The position numbers were made by a program, and so were the translations under genes. A DNA stretch of 42,592 nucleotides from the NCBI RefSeq assembly GCF_900583165.1, contig NZ_UTKY01000027.1, positions 1 through 42,592 on the forward strand, given 5' to 3'. Every line of letters begins with the position of its first letter. The first letter of the stretch is position 1. The DNA is from Pseudomonas viridiflava. GTDB taxonomy: Bacteria; Pseudomonadota; Gammaproteobacteria; Pseudomonadales; Pseudomonadaceae. Positions 9,051 through 17,090 of this stretch are shown in pieces. The notes below the pieces were generated by a model. The model was not told where the DNA came from, did not search any database, and saw only the letters and a list, made by a program, of their open reading frames with translations.

Positions 9051-9134
9051 TTCTTATGCGGTCTTGCCGCTTATGCCCTAGACCGGTGTTGGCCTGTCGA
9101 TCGTCGTTGACCGAGGTGGGATGGTTGGGGAGCT

Positions 9135-9150
9135 TGCAGGCGGCGTGCCA
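9135..9150 (-). promoter_or_regulatory. Sigma-54-type promoter of nirBD
   Basis: The minus strand reads TGGCAC-GCCGC-CTGCA, matching the -24/-12 consensus TGGCAC-N5-TTGCA with one change and the required ten bases between GG and GC. Transcription would begin near 9124, giving a leader of about 160 bases that contains the P2 hairpin and terminator. Dependence on RpoN and NtrC is inferred from known nitrogen assimilation genes. Confidence 0.65.
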
Positions 9151-9215
9151 AGGGGGCAAAAGCCCACGCCATCGGCTATCCGGGACATTCACTGACGTCA
9201 AATCTGTCATTTCAC

Positions 9216-9230
9216 GCCTCCAACTGGTGC
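9216..9230. promoter_or_regulatory. Possible NtrC enhancer site
   Basis: On the minus strand GCACC-AGTTG-GAGGC matches the NtrC palindrome GCACC-N5-GGTGC fully in one half and in three of five bases in the other. It lies about 100 bases upstream of the predicted nirB start and about 170 upstream of the predicted nasA start, so it could serve both. This is a weak single-site match. Confidence 0.35.
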
Positions 9231-9258
9231 AACACGCCACATAAACGAGCACGACCAA

Positions 9259-9358
9259 TGTAGGAGCGAGCTTGCTCGCGAAGAACGTAGGGCAACGCGT
9301 TACATCTGAATGCCCGCGTTATCGTTGGCGATCTTCGCGAGCAAGCTCGCTCCTACAA
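9259..9358. repeat. REPIN of a second class
   Basis: TGTAGGAGCGAGCTTGCTCG and its complement form the ends of a 100-bp inverted pair. The core differs from the GTGGGAGGGGGC class seen elsewhere in the window. It sits between the divergent nirB and nasA promoters. Confidence 0.88.
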
Positions 9359-9372
9359 AGGTGTCGCAAAAC

Positions 9373-9387
9373 TGGCACGTGACTTGC
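9373..9387 (+). promoter_or_regulatory. Sigma-54-type promoter of nasA
   Basis: TGGCAC-GTGAC-TTGC matches the -24/-12 consensus exactly over these positions. The predicted start is near 9399, only a few bases before the first leader hairpin at 9406. RpoN dependence is inferred. Confidence 0.8.
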
Positions 9388-9405
9388 GAGCAATGCAGTT
9401 ATCAA

Positions 9406-9446
9406 GCAGTCAACGCAGACTGCACTCTCACGACAAAGGCGCCGTG
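9406..9446 (+). promoter_or_regulatory. ANTAR dual-hairpin motif in nasA leader
   Basis: P1 (9406-9423) is a perfect 6-bp stem, GCAGTC/GACTGC, with hexaloop AACGCA. After a 5-base linker, P2 (9429-9446) is CACGAC/GCCGTG, six pairs with one A-C mismatch, with hexaloop AAAGGC. Both loops have A at 1 and G at 4, the recognition pattern of ANTAR antiterminators (NasR/NasT family). The 3' arm of P2 is part of the terminator's 5' arm at 9439-9452. No nasT/nasS gene is present in the window, so the protein must be encoded elsewhere. Confidence 0.8.
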
Positions 9447-9487
9447 CGACCCCGTTCTAAACGGAGGGTCGCAAGGCGCTTTTTTTT
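9439..9487 (+). terminator. Attenuator terminator in nasA leader
   Basis: GCGCC-GT-GCGACCC pairs with GGGTCGC-AA-GGCGC, with a further CCG/CGG stem near the loop, followed by eight T. It ends 17 bases before the nasA ATG and after the predicted promoter, so it is an attenuator rather than a gene end. Confidence 0.88.
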
Positions 9488-9503
9488 GTTTAAAGGATGA
9501 CGG

Positions 9504-12500
9504 ATGACAAGCCAAAGCGTACGCAGCGTGTGTCCTTATTGTGGTGTGGGCTGCGGCATCGTCATGCAGGTCGAACACAATAAAGTGGTCAAGGTGATCG
9601 GCGACAAGGCCCACCCCACCAACTTCGGCCGACTGTGCACCAAGGGCACCACCTGCGGGCAGGCCATTGCTGAATCCGGTCGCATGAGCAGCGCCTATGT
9701 ACGAAAAGCACGCGACCACGATCCGGTGCGCATCGCCATGGACAGCGCCGTCAGCGAGACCGCCGCACGCTTGCGGCAGATCCTCGACACCCACGGGCCG
9801 CAGGCGTTGGCCTTCTATGTATCAGGGCAGATGTCACTGGAGGCCCAGTACCTGGCCAACAAACTCGCCAAGGGTTTTATCCGCACGCCCCATATCGAAT
9901 CCAACTCGCGCCTGTGCATGGCCAGCGCCGGCAGCGGCTACAAGTTGTCGCTGGGCTCAGACGGGCCGCCTGGCTCTTACGAGGATTTCGACCGCGCCAA
10001 CCTGTTCTTCGTGATCGGCGCAAACATGGCCGACTGTCACCCGATTTTGTTCCTGCGCATGATGGACCGGGTCAAGGCTGGGGCGAAGCTGATCGTGGTC
10101 GACCCACGCCGCAGCGCCACGGCCGACAAGGCCGACCTGTTCCTGCCCATCAAGCCCGGTACTGACCTGGCCCTGCTCAACGGCCTGCTGCACCTGCTGG
10201 TGAAAAACGGCCACACGGACCCGGCCTTTATCGCCGCGTTCACCGAAGGTTGGGAGGCCATGCCCGGCTTCCTTGAAGATTACCCGCCGCACACCGTCGC
10301 CGAATTGACCGGCCTGGCCGAAGCTGACATCCGCCAAGCGGCCGACTGGATCGGCCAAGCCGCTGAGTGGATGAGCTGCTGGACCATGGGCCTCAACCAG
10401 AGCACCCACGGCACCTGGAACACCAACGCGCTGTGCAACCTGCACCTGGCCACCGGCGCGATCTGCCGCCCCGGCAGCGGGCCCTTCTCCCTCACCGGTC
10501 AACCGAATGCCATGGGCGGTCGCGAGATGGGTTACATGGGCCCAGGCCTGCCGGGGCAGCGCTCGGTATTGGTGGATGCCGACCGCGCGTTTATCGAAGA
10601 CCTGTGGCAACTCCCTCCTGATAGTCTGCCGCGTGAGGCGGGCGATGGCACCGTGGCGATGTTCGAGCAGATGGCTGCCGGGCAGATCAAAGCCTGTTGG
10701 ATCATCTGCACCAACCCGGTGGCCAGCGTGCCCAACCGTCGCACCGTCATCGAAGGCCTGCAGGCCGCCGAGCTGGTGATCACCCAGGACGCGTTCCTCG
10801 ACACCGAGACCAACCGCTACGCCGACATCCTGTTACCCGGCGCCCTGTGGGCCGAGGCCGAAGGGGTGATGATCAACTCAGAGCGCAACCTGACCCTCAT
10901 GCAAAAGGCGGTAGACGCGCCCGGTGATACGTTGCCGGACTGGGAAATCATCGCCCGGATCGCCTGTGAAATGGGCTTTGCCGAGGCCTTCACCTACACC
11001 AGCGCTGCCCAGGTGTTCGAAGAGATCAAGCGCGCCTGCAATCCCAAGACCGGCTACGACATTCGCGGCGCGAGCCATGCACGCCTGCGCGAGAAACCCC
11101 TGCAGTGGCCCTGCACATCCAGCGACGCACCGGACCGCAACCCGATCCGCTACCTGAATGAAGGAACACTCAAATTCCCGACTGAATCCGGCAAAGGGCA
11201 GTTCCTCCCCCGCCCACATTTGCCACCGGCAGAAATGCCCGATGCGGCCTTCCCCTTCGTGCTTAACACCGGTCGCCTGCAACACCAATGGCACACCCTG
11301 ACCAAGACCGGCAAAGTCGCCACGCTGAACAAACTCAACCCCGGCCCGTTCGTCGAACTGCACCCCGAGGACGCGACCAATCTGGGCATTAAGGACAAAG
11401 ACGCTGTAGAAATCCGCTCCCAACGCGGCCGCGCCGTGCTGCCCGCCGTGGTCACCGACCGCGTGCGCCCCGGCAACTGTTTTGCGCCGTTCCACTGGAA
11501 CGATGTGTTCGGCGAGCACCTGGCGATCAACGCCGTGACCAACGATGCCGTGGACCCGATTTCCTTGCAGCCCGAGTTCAAATTTTGCGCGGTTGCCTTG
11601 GCCCGTATCGAATTGATCGACCATCGGTTTGTGGATCTACAGCCCCCCGAACCAGTGATCAGTGATGGCCCCGCCCCAACCGTCACCGTGCTGTGGGCCT
11701 CGCAGACCGGCAATGCTGAAGCCCTGGCCGAGGGTTTTACCAAGCGCTTGCGCGATGCTGGCATTGCCGTGGAGTCGAGCGCGATGGCGGACTTCCCCAT
11801 CACCAAGCTGCACAGTCGAAAAACCCTGGCCCTGATCAGCAGCACCTTCGGCGACGGCGACCCGCCGGACAATGGCGAAAGCTTCTGGCGCAGCCTCAGC
11901 CATGCCGATACGTGCCTTGAGTCGGTGAACTACGCGGTGCTGGCGCTGGGCGACCCCAATTACGACCGGTTCTGCCAACACGGCAAACAGCTTGATCAAC
12001 GTCTGTTGGAGTTGGGTGCCACGCGTCTGCTGGAGCGCGTCGATTGCGACACCGAGTTTGAAGAGCGCGCCGATGCCTGGCTCACGCAGCTGCAACAAAC
12101 CCTTGACCCGACAAAGCCCCTTGCGCCCATCAAGCCGCCAGGCAAAACCAAACTGCAAGGCTGTGCACTGATGCTCAACCGCCGACTCAACCCCCACAGC
12201 GCCTACAAGGATACGCGTCAGTTCGCCCTGGGCCTGGCCGGCTCCGAGCTGACCTATGAAGCTGGTGACGCCTTGGGGGTGATGCCGCGCAACTGCCCGG
12301 AACTGGTCAGCGAACTGCTCGACCTTACCCGCCTGGGCGGTGCAACCTGCGTCAACATCGACACCTTTGGTGATGTACCGCTGCAACAGGCGCTGACCCA
12401 GCATTTCGAAATCGCACGACCCAGCCATGACACCCTGATGTTGATCGCCGAGCGCAGCCGCAATCGCGACCTCAAACACTTGCTCGAACCTGAACGCAAA

Positions 12501-13241
12501 GCCGACCTGAAAGGTTGGCTCTGGGGCCGCCAACTGGCGGACGTGCTGCAGCAATACCCCATCGATTGCTCGGCGCAAGAATTGCTCGGCACCCTCAAAC
12601 GTCTGCAACCGCGGCTGTATTCGATTGCATCCAGTGCCAAGGCCCATCCGAACGAAGTGCACCTCACTGTGGCCGCCGTGCGCTACGGCAAGCGCAAGGG
12701 CGTGTCCTCGACCTTTCTCGCCGACCGCGCCGGCGACAGCGAAGTGCCGCTGTTCGTGCAGCCATCCAAACACTTCCGCACGCCCACCGACAGCAACGTG
12801 CCGATGATCATGATCGGCCCCGGCACCGGTATCGCGCCGTTCCGAGGCTTCTTGCAGGAACGCCGCGCCCTGGGCCATCAGGGCCGTAACTGGTTGTTCT
12901 TCGGCGAACAACATGCCCGCACGGACTTTTACTACCAAGACGAACTGCAAGGCATGCAGAACGACGGCTTGCTGACGCACTTGAGCCTGGCGTTTTCCCG
13001 CGATCAAACACAGAAAATCTATGTGCAGGACCGTATTCGCGAACAGGGTGCTGAGTTGTGGCGTTGGTTGCAGGATGGAGCGCAGCTCTATATCTGCGGC
13101 GATGCGAGCCGCATGGCCAAAGATGTCGACCAGGCCCTGCGTGACGTCGCGCAAAGCCACGGCGGGCTTGGGGTTGAGGGTGCCGAAACGTATTGGCGCC
13201 AGCTGAGCGAGCAAAAGCGTTATCTACGTGATGTGTACTGA
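9504..13241 (+). CDS. nasA: Nitrate reductase fused to CysJ-like flavoprotein
   Basis: This 1245-residue protein joins two enzymes. Residues 1 to about 715 are an assimilatory nitrate reductase: an N-terminal [4Fe-4S] site (CPYCGVGCGI, then GRLCTKGTTCG) and a molybdopterin-guanine-dinucleotide core. From about residue 725 follow a flavodoxin domain (TVTVLWASQTGNAEALAEG), an FAD-binding domain (RLYSIASSAK at about 1036) and an NADPH-binding domain (IGPGTGIAPFRGFLQER at about 1102), ending in YLRDVY as in CysJ. Electrons would pass NADPH-FAD-FMN-FeS-Mo to reduce nitrate to nitrite in one cytoplasmic polypeptide, so no separate NasC-type reductase is needed. The product feeds NirBD. AAAGGATGACGG supplies the ribosome binding site. 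Databases hold similar fusions in Pseudomonas; direct NADPH use is inferred. Confidence 0.95.
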   Translation: MTSQSVRSVCPYCGVGCGIVMQVEHNKVVKVIGDKAHPTNFGRLCTKGTTCGQAIAESGRMSSAYVRKARDHDPVRIAMDSAVSETAARLRQILDTHGPQALAFYVSGQMSLEAQYLANKLAKGFIRTPHIESNSRLCMASAGSGYKLSLGSDGPPGSYEDFDRANLFFVIGANMADCHPILFLRMMDRVKAGAKLIVVDPRRSATADKADLFLPIKPGTDLALLNGLLHLLVKNGHTDPAFIAAFTEGWEAMPGFLEDYPPHTVAELTGLAEADIRQAADWIGQAAEWMSCWTMGLNQSTHGTWNTNALCNLHLATGAICRPGSGPFSLTGQPNAMGGREMGYMGPGLPGQRSVLVDADRAFIEDLWQLPPDSLPREAGDGTVAMFEQMAAGQIKACWIICTNPVASVPNRRTVIEGLQAAELVITQDAFLDTETNRYADILLPGALWAEAEGVMINSERNLTLMQKAVDAPGDTLPDWEIIARIACEMGFAEAFTYTSAAQVFEEIKRACNPKTGYDIRGASHARLREKPLQWPCTSSDAPDRNPIRYLNEGTLKFPTESGKGQFLPRPHLPPAEMPDAAFPFVLNTGRLQHQWHTLTKTGKVATLNKLNPGPFVELHPEDATNLGIKDKDAVEIRSQRGRAVLPAVVTDRVRPGNCFAPFHWNDVFGEHLAINAVTNDAVDPISLQPEFKFCAVALARIELIDHRFVDLQPPEPVISDGPAPTVTVLWASQTGNAEALAEGFTKRLRDAGIAVESSAMADFPITKLHSRKTLALISSTFGDGDPPDNGESFWRSLSHADTCLESVNYAVLALGDPNYDRFCQHGKQLDQRLLELGATRLLERVDCDTEFEERADAWLTQLQQTLDPTKPLAPIKPPGKTKLQGCALMLNRRLNPHSAYKDTRQFALGLAGSELTYEAGDALGVMPRNCPELVSELLDLTRLGGATCVNIDTFGDVPLQQALTQHFEIARPSHDTLMLIAERSRNRDLKHLLEPERKADLKGWLWGRQLADVLQQYPIDCSAQELLGTLKRLQPRLYSIASSAKAHPNEVHLTVAAVRYGKRKGVSSTFLADRAGDSEVPLFVQPSKHFRTPTDSNVPMIMIGPGTGIAPFRGFLQERRALGHQGRNWLFFGEQHARTDFYYQDELQGMQNDGLLTHLSLAFSRDQTQKIYVQDRIREQGAELWRWLQDGAQLYICGDASRMAKDVDQALRDVAQSHGGLGVEGAETYWRQLSEQKRYLRDVY

Positions 13242-13263
13242 TTGGATACAGAACAATCACCCA

Positions 13264-13280
13264 TTTGTATTGTGTACAAA
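13264..13280. promoter_or_regulatory. Inverted repeat upstream of chemoreceptor
   Basis: TTTGTA-N5-TACAAA forms a 17-bp palindrome about 100 bases before the chemoreceptor ATG and 23 bases after the nasA stop. The shape fits a dimeric regulator of the GntR kind, but the regulator is unknown. A second 8-bp hairpin (AGATCGCC/GGCGATCT, 13327-13350) lies nearer the start and may belong to the 5' UTR or end the nasA transcript. Confidence 0.4.
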
Positions 13281-13378
13281 AAACCCTAAAGATTTATCGA
13301 CGCCAGGCCGAAACAGCAGTGATAGCAGATCGCCAAACCTCCGGCGATCTGGCCGCCCTCTAGCTGATGGTCGTCTCG

Positions 13379-15319
13379 ATGAAAATAAAAAATAAGCTTG
13401 TACTGGCGTTTGTCTCTGTCGCGTTTATCCCGGTAAGCCTGGTGGCGGTAATCTCCGTCATGAATACACGCACCCAGGCGGTGGATCAGTTCATCGACGG
13501 CAGTACGCGGGAGATTCGCCAAATTGACGGTAATATTCGCCAGTTTTTTGATGGCACCTTGCAGAACGTCGATCAACTGGCAGCTGATCCTGTATACACT
13601 TCGATTGACACCCTCAAGGATTACCAGCCTGCCAATGCGGCCAGCCAACCGATGCCGGCGCAAGCGCAACAGGTCATTGAGCACTTCTCACGTTACGGCG
13701 CGACCCATCCTGCCGCCGCGATCCTGTCCATCGGCCTTGAAGACGGCACCTACGCCAAATGGCCGGATGATCCACAACTGTCCAAGTACGACCCGCGCAC
13801 CCGCCCTTGGTACAAGGCGGCGATGGCCAGCCCGGGCAAGACCGTGCGCACCCCGGCGTACTACTACGACAAAGACGACGTAGCCCTGGTGGGCACCGCC
13901 CGGGCACTGCTGGATAACACCGGCAAGGCCAAAGGCGTGTTCGTGGTCAGCGTGTCGCTTAAAAACCTCACCGAACTGCTCAAGAGCATCAAGTTGGGGG
14001 AAAGCGGCTATGTGATGCTTATCGAGGACGGGGTGGTGCTGGTCGACCCGCGTGACGCCGGCCATAACTTCAAGCCCCTCAAAGACCTGGGCGAGCCTTA
14101 CGCGCATCTGGCAAACACTGCCCAAGGCTCCACAGAAGTGGTGATCAACGGCGTGCGCTACATGGCCAATATCTGGACCTCCCCCGGCCTGGGCTGGCGC
14201 TATGCGGGGCTGATCGAATACAACGAAGTGATGGCCGAAGCCACACGCATGACCTACCTGACCAGCGCCATTGTCGCGGTGCTGGTATTGATCTTCGGGC
14301 TGGTCGCAGCGGCGTTTTCCAAAGTGATCGTCAAGCCTATCGGACAGGTCAGCACCGGTTTGCAATCGATCGCTCAGGGTGAAGGCGACCTGCGCCATGA
14401 GCTGCAGGTGCAAGGCAAGGATGAAACCGCCGAGCTGGCCGGTTGGTTCAACAAGTTCCTCGCGGCGATCCGCCAACTGATCCAGCATATTGGCGCAGCG
14501 TCGACCAACTTGCAGAACGCGTCGAAGGTCAACAGCGAAGTGGCGCATAACATGAACGAAGCTGCCGGGCGTCAGCGTGAGGCGGTGGAGCTGGTGTCTA
14601 CTGCGTTCAACGAGATGGTCGCCACTGCCAACGAGGTTGCACGCTCCTGCAGCGGCGCGGCGGAATCCGCCGAGAACGGCCACCGCCGTGTGGCGGAAGG
14701 CAAGCAGCAGATCGAAGTCACCACCGATAACGTCAACCGTCTGGGCCGCCGCCTGACGGAGTCGTCCCAGGCCATGGTCGAGCTCGAAGCCGGTAGCCGT
14801 AGCATCAACCAGATCCTTGGCACTATTCGCGCCATTGCCGAGCAGACCAACCTATTGGCCCTGAACGCCGCCATTGAAGCCGCTCGCGCCGGGGATCAAG
14901 GCCGTGGCTTTGCGGTGGTCGCCGATGAAGTGCGCGCCCTGGCCAAGCGTACTTCCGACTCCACCGGCGAAATCGAACAGCTGCTCGGCACCCTGGAAAA
15001 CAAGACCCAGGAAGTCACCCAGAAAATGGGCAGTTGCCTGGACCTGTCGCGGGCCAGCGTGTCGTCCATCGAAAGCGCACGGGACAGCTTTGAAGGCATC
15101 CAATTGTCGGTGAACGAGATTCGCGACCAGAACCTGCAGATCTCCGCCGCCGCCGAGGAACAACACAGCGTGGCCGAAGAGATCAACCGGCATATCCAGC
15201 AGATCTACGACGAGGCGCGGCTGGTGGAAAGCCTGGCCAACTCGGCCCAGGATGATTCGGGGCGGTTGTCGAACCTGTCGGATGAGCTGAATGGGCTGGT
15301 GGGGCGGTTCAAGTCCTGA
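13379..15319 (+). CDS. dCache chemoreceptor, ligand unknown
   Basis: This 646-residue methyl-accepting chemotaxis protein has a first membrane segment at about 11-31, a periplasmic double-Cache domain, a second membrane segment at about 293-317, HAMP, and a signalling domain with tip [20 protein letters not shown]. The Cache domain carries the amino-acid/amine motif start YDPRTRPWY (Y137, R142, W144, Y145). The aspartate normally found in the later strand (GVxGxD) appears replaced by Ser191 in GVFVVSVSL. In PctA-type receptors this Asp holds the ligand amino group, so the ligand may lack one. The start MKIKNK fits a receptor N-terminus better than the codon four earlier; no clear ribosome binding site is seen. 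No adaptor-binding pentapeptide ends the protein. Confidence 0.92.
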   Translation: MKIKNKLVLAFVSVAFIPVSLVAVISVMNTRTQAVDQFIDGSTREIRQIDGNIRQFFDGTLQNVDQLAADPVYTSIDTLKDYQPANAASQPMPAQAQQVIEHFSRYGATHPAAAILSIGLEDGTYAKWPDDPQLSKYDPRTRPWYKAAMASPGKTVRTPAYYYDKDDVALVGTARALLDNTGKAKGVFVVSVSLKNLTELLKSIKLGESGYVMLIEDGVVLVDPRDAGHNFKPLKDLGEPYAHLANTAQGSTEVVINGVRYMANIWTSPGLGWRYAGLIEYNEVMAEATRMTYLTSAIVAVLVLIFGLVAAAFSKVIVKPIGQVSTGLQSIAQGEGDLRHELQVQGKDETAELAGWFNKFLAAIRQLIQHIGAASTNLQNASKVNSEVAHNMNEAAGRQREAVELVSTAFNEMVATANEVARSCSGAAESAENGHRRVAEGKQQIEVTTDNVNRLGRRLTESSQAMVELEAGSRSINQILGTIRAIAEQTNLLALNAAIEAARAGDQGRGFAVVADEVRALAKRTSDSTGEIEQLLGTLENKTQEVTQKMGSCLDLSRASVSSIESARDSFEGIQLSVNEIRDQNLQISAAAEEQHSVAEEINRHIQQIYDEARLVESLANSAQDDSGRLSNLSDELNGLVGRFKS

Positions 15320-15327
15320 TCTAACCT

Positions 15328-15373
15328 GACCGCTTGAAATGCGGTCATAGGTGGGAGGGGGCTTGCCCCCGAT
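15328..15373 (+). repeat. Hairpin plus single REP after chemoreceptor
   Basis: A 6-bp hairpin (GACCGC/GCGGTC, 15328-15346) is followed by one REP core (15351-15373). Both lie just after the chemoreceptor stop and may end its transcript; there is no T-run. Confidence 0.6.
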
Positions 15374-15456
15374 TGCAGAATGTCAGGCGCTAGATGAATT
15401 TGGATAGAAGTGAAGATAACTATGCTGCGAAGACGGTTTACCAAGCCCGCCTTCTT

Positions 15457-16485
15457 CTAAGGCGAGCGCCGCTTCAGATGCTCATAAAACGCCAGCGCGG
15501 CGACGTTCTTGTCCTTGGCTTCGAGCATGATGTCAAAGCGATCGAAAAACTGCAGCGCGTAATCGTTAGTCCAGCGGTTCCACATCTGCGCGCTGTGGGC
15601 GTATAGGTCGCGCTTGGAGATCACCTGCAACAGGGGCTCCATTTCTAGCTTGTGCTCGGCGTCGAACCCCAGCTCCTGCAAGACTTCCTGCGGCTGGGAG
15701 TAGTGCATGGTCGGTCGTACGCCGCGCCAGCTGTCAATCACGCGGGCGACCCGTTCCGAATGGGGGTCGATGTAGTCGTTTTCGTTGATCCAGCAGTGAT
15801 GGATATCCAGCACGACCGGCGCCAGGTCGGCAACTTGCAGGCAGTGGTCCAGGCCGTAGGTCTTTTCGTCGTTCTCGAAGGTGATGCAATTGCGCGCCAC
15901 TTCCGACAGCCGCGCCCACACCGCACGCGTGCCCTCCACTCCCAGGCGCCCGGCGATGTGCACGTTGCATTTGAGATCCTGGAATTGTCGACCGTAGCCC
16001 ATCATGCGGATCATATCGGCGTGGTATTCGAATTCCGCCAGGCTGTTTTCCACCACGCCGGGGTTTTCCGAGCCCAGCACACAATACTGGCCAGGATGAA
16101 AGGACAGGCGGATATCTGAGGCCCGCGCCAACTCGCCGATGGCGGCGAAACCATCTTCCAACTGCCGAACGATATCCGGGTCTTTGTAGACGGCCGCTAC
16201 CTTGGGATGGCTGTAGAACGGCAGCAGGTCGCTACTCAGGCGCAACATCCGCAAGGTGGCCGGCAGCGTGGCGACATACGTCAGCAGGCGCAACTGCGCC
16301 GCGAGGTTATGGGTGACCACCTCGACCAACTTGGCGCGGGCTACTTGCGGCGTGACCCCGTCCATCCAGCGCAAGGTAGTGGTACGCGGGTTGAATGGGC
16401 CTTCGATCAACTTCAGCGCACTGGCCGAGAGCAGGCGTTCGGGATGCTTGTATTGGCACGCGAAGCCGATGCGAGGGTGAGTCAT
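15457..16485 (-). CDS. uvsE: UV DNA damage endonuclease
   Basis: This 342-residue TIM-barrel endonuclease matches UvsE/UVDE (start MTHPRIGFACQYK). The family nicks DNA 5' to UV photoproducts and starts a repair route separate from UvrABC. Metal-site segments are present: RLSFHPGQYCVLGS, ITFENDEKTYGL, VVLDIHHCW and the terminal IMLEAKDK. I chose ATG 16485 because conservation begins there; an in-frame ATG 23 codons upstream would add an unrelated extension. It converges with the chemoreceptor and diverges from the DUF2231 gene. A CGCCTT/AAGGCG hairpin overlaps its stop codon. Confidence 0.95.
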   Translation of the reverse strand: MTHPRIGFACQYKHPERLLSASALKLIEGPFNPRTTTLRWMDGVTPQVARAKLVEVVTHNLAAQLRLLTYVATLPATLRMLRLSSDLLPFYSHPKVAAVYKDPDIVRQLEDGFAAIGELARASDIRLSFHPGQYCVLGSENPGVVENSLAEFEYHADMIRMMGYGRQFQDLKCNVHIAGRLGVEGTRAVWARLSEVARNCITFENDEKTYGLDHCLQVADLAPVVLDIHHCWINENDYIDPHSERVARVIDSWRGVRPTMHYSQPQEVLQELGFDAEHKLEMEPLLQVISKRDLYAHSAQMWNRWTNDYALQFFDRFDIMLEAKDKNVAALAFYEHLKRRSP

Positions 16486-16659
16486 GGGAGCGCCTGGCGG
16501 GAGAAAGTTGCGGGATGATACGGCGTTAGTCACGGTGCCTCCCAGCGGGTTCATAATATTTCGTCACGAAATACCCTGAACTATCTGACGAACGCAGGGC
16601 TCCTTTGCAATGCGTTGCCCCATCCCTGGGGCGTTGTACTACAAGGAGCCGCCGCCCTC

Positions 16660-17073
16660 ATGACTACCCTTCCCCTCTATCGAACCGGCCCAGGGCCGCT
16701 GCATGCGACCTTGCTCGCCGGCACCGTGCCGCTGTTTCTCGGTGCCTTGCTCAGCGACATTGCCTACACCCAGACCTACCAGATTCAGTGGGCGAACTTC
16801 GCGTCCTGGCTGATCGCCGGGGGGCTGGTGTTCGGTGGGTTCGCGTTTTTGTTCGCGCTGATCAATCTATTCCGCACCGGGCTCAGGGCCGGCCGGCCCG
16901 CACGCTATGTGCTGCTGCTGTTGGCCGCCTGGGTATTGGGCCTGGTCAACGCGTTCCAGCATGCCAAAGACGCCTACGCCTCCATGCCTACCGGCCTGGT
17001 GCTGTCGGCCATCGTGTTGGTGTTGACGCTGGCAGCCACCTGGACCGGCCTGCGTAGCGCAGGTGCCAAATGA
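16660..17073 (+). CDS. DUF2231 inner membrane protein
   Basis: This 137-residue protein has four predicted membrane segments (about 15-32, 43-67, 81-97, 107-128) and the LHATLLAGTVPLFLGALLSD start typical of DUF2231. AAGGAG at 16643-16648 places the start at 16660. Its stop abuts the next gene, a lipoprotein related to sorbosone dehydrogenase. The same pairing occurs in other bacteria, so the membrane protein may serve that dehydrogenase, for instance as an electron-transfer or anchoring partner. That role is inference. Confidence 0.85.
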   Translation: MTTLPLYRTGPGPLHATLLAGTVPLFLGALLSDIAYTQTYQIQWANFASWLIAGGLVFGGFAFLFALINLFRTGLRAGRPARYVLLLLAAWVLGLVNAFQHAKDAYASMPTGLVLSAIVLVLTLAATWTGLRSAGAK

Positions 17074-17090
17074 AGAGGTGCCAAATGAAA
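17061..17090 (+). repeat. 15-bp tandem duplication at gene junction
   Basis: AGGTGCCAAATGAAG is followed directly by AGGTGCCAAATGAAA. The repeat duplicates the stop/start junction between the DUF2231 gene and its neighbour: the first copy holds an ATGA stop/start overlap, the second a new GAGGTG and ATG. Confidence 0.9.

Noticed and set aside
9058..9070. Perfect P1 hexaloop hairpin in nirB leader
   Set aside because: The stem GCGG/CCGC leaves a five-base loop (CAAGA), so I list it only as a candidate.
8966..9250. Hairpin GGCGTG/CACGCC near 9145-9172 as a regulatory RNA structure
   Set aside because: It overlaps and is largely explained by the sigma-54-type promoter and lies upstream of the predicted start.
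8968..9258. 96-codon minus-strand frame upstream of nirB, as a leader peptide
   Set aside because: It runs through the predicted sigma-54 promoter and the attenuator, so it cannot be translated from the main transcript; the frame is better explained by chance.
11637..13214. 525-codon minus-strand frame opposite the flavoprotein half of nasA
   Set aside because: Antisense shadow; the plus-strand protein has clear domains throughout.
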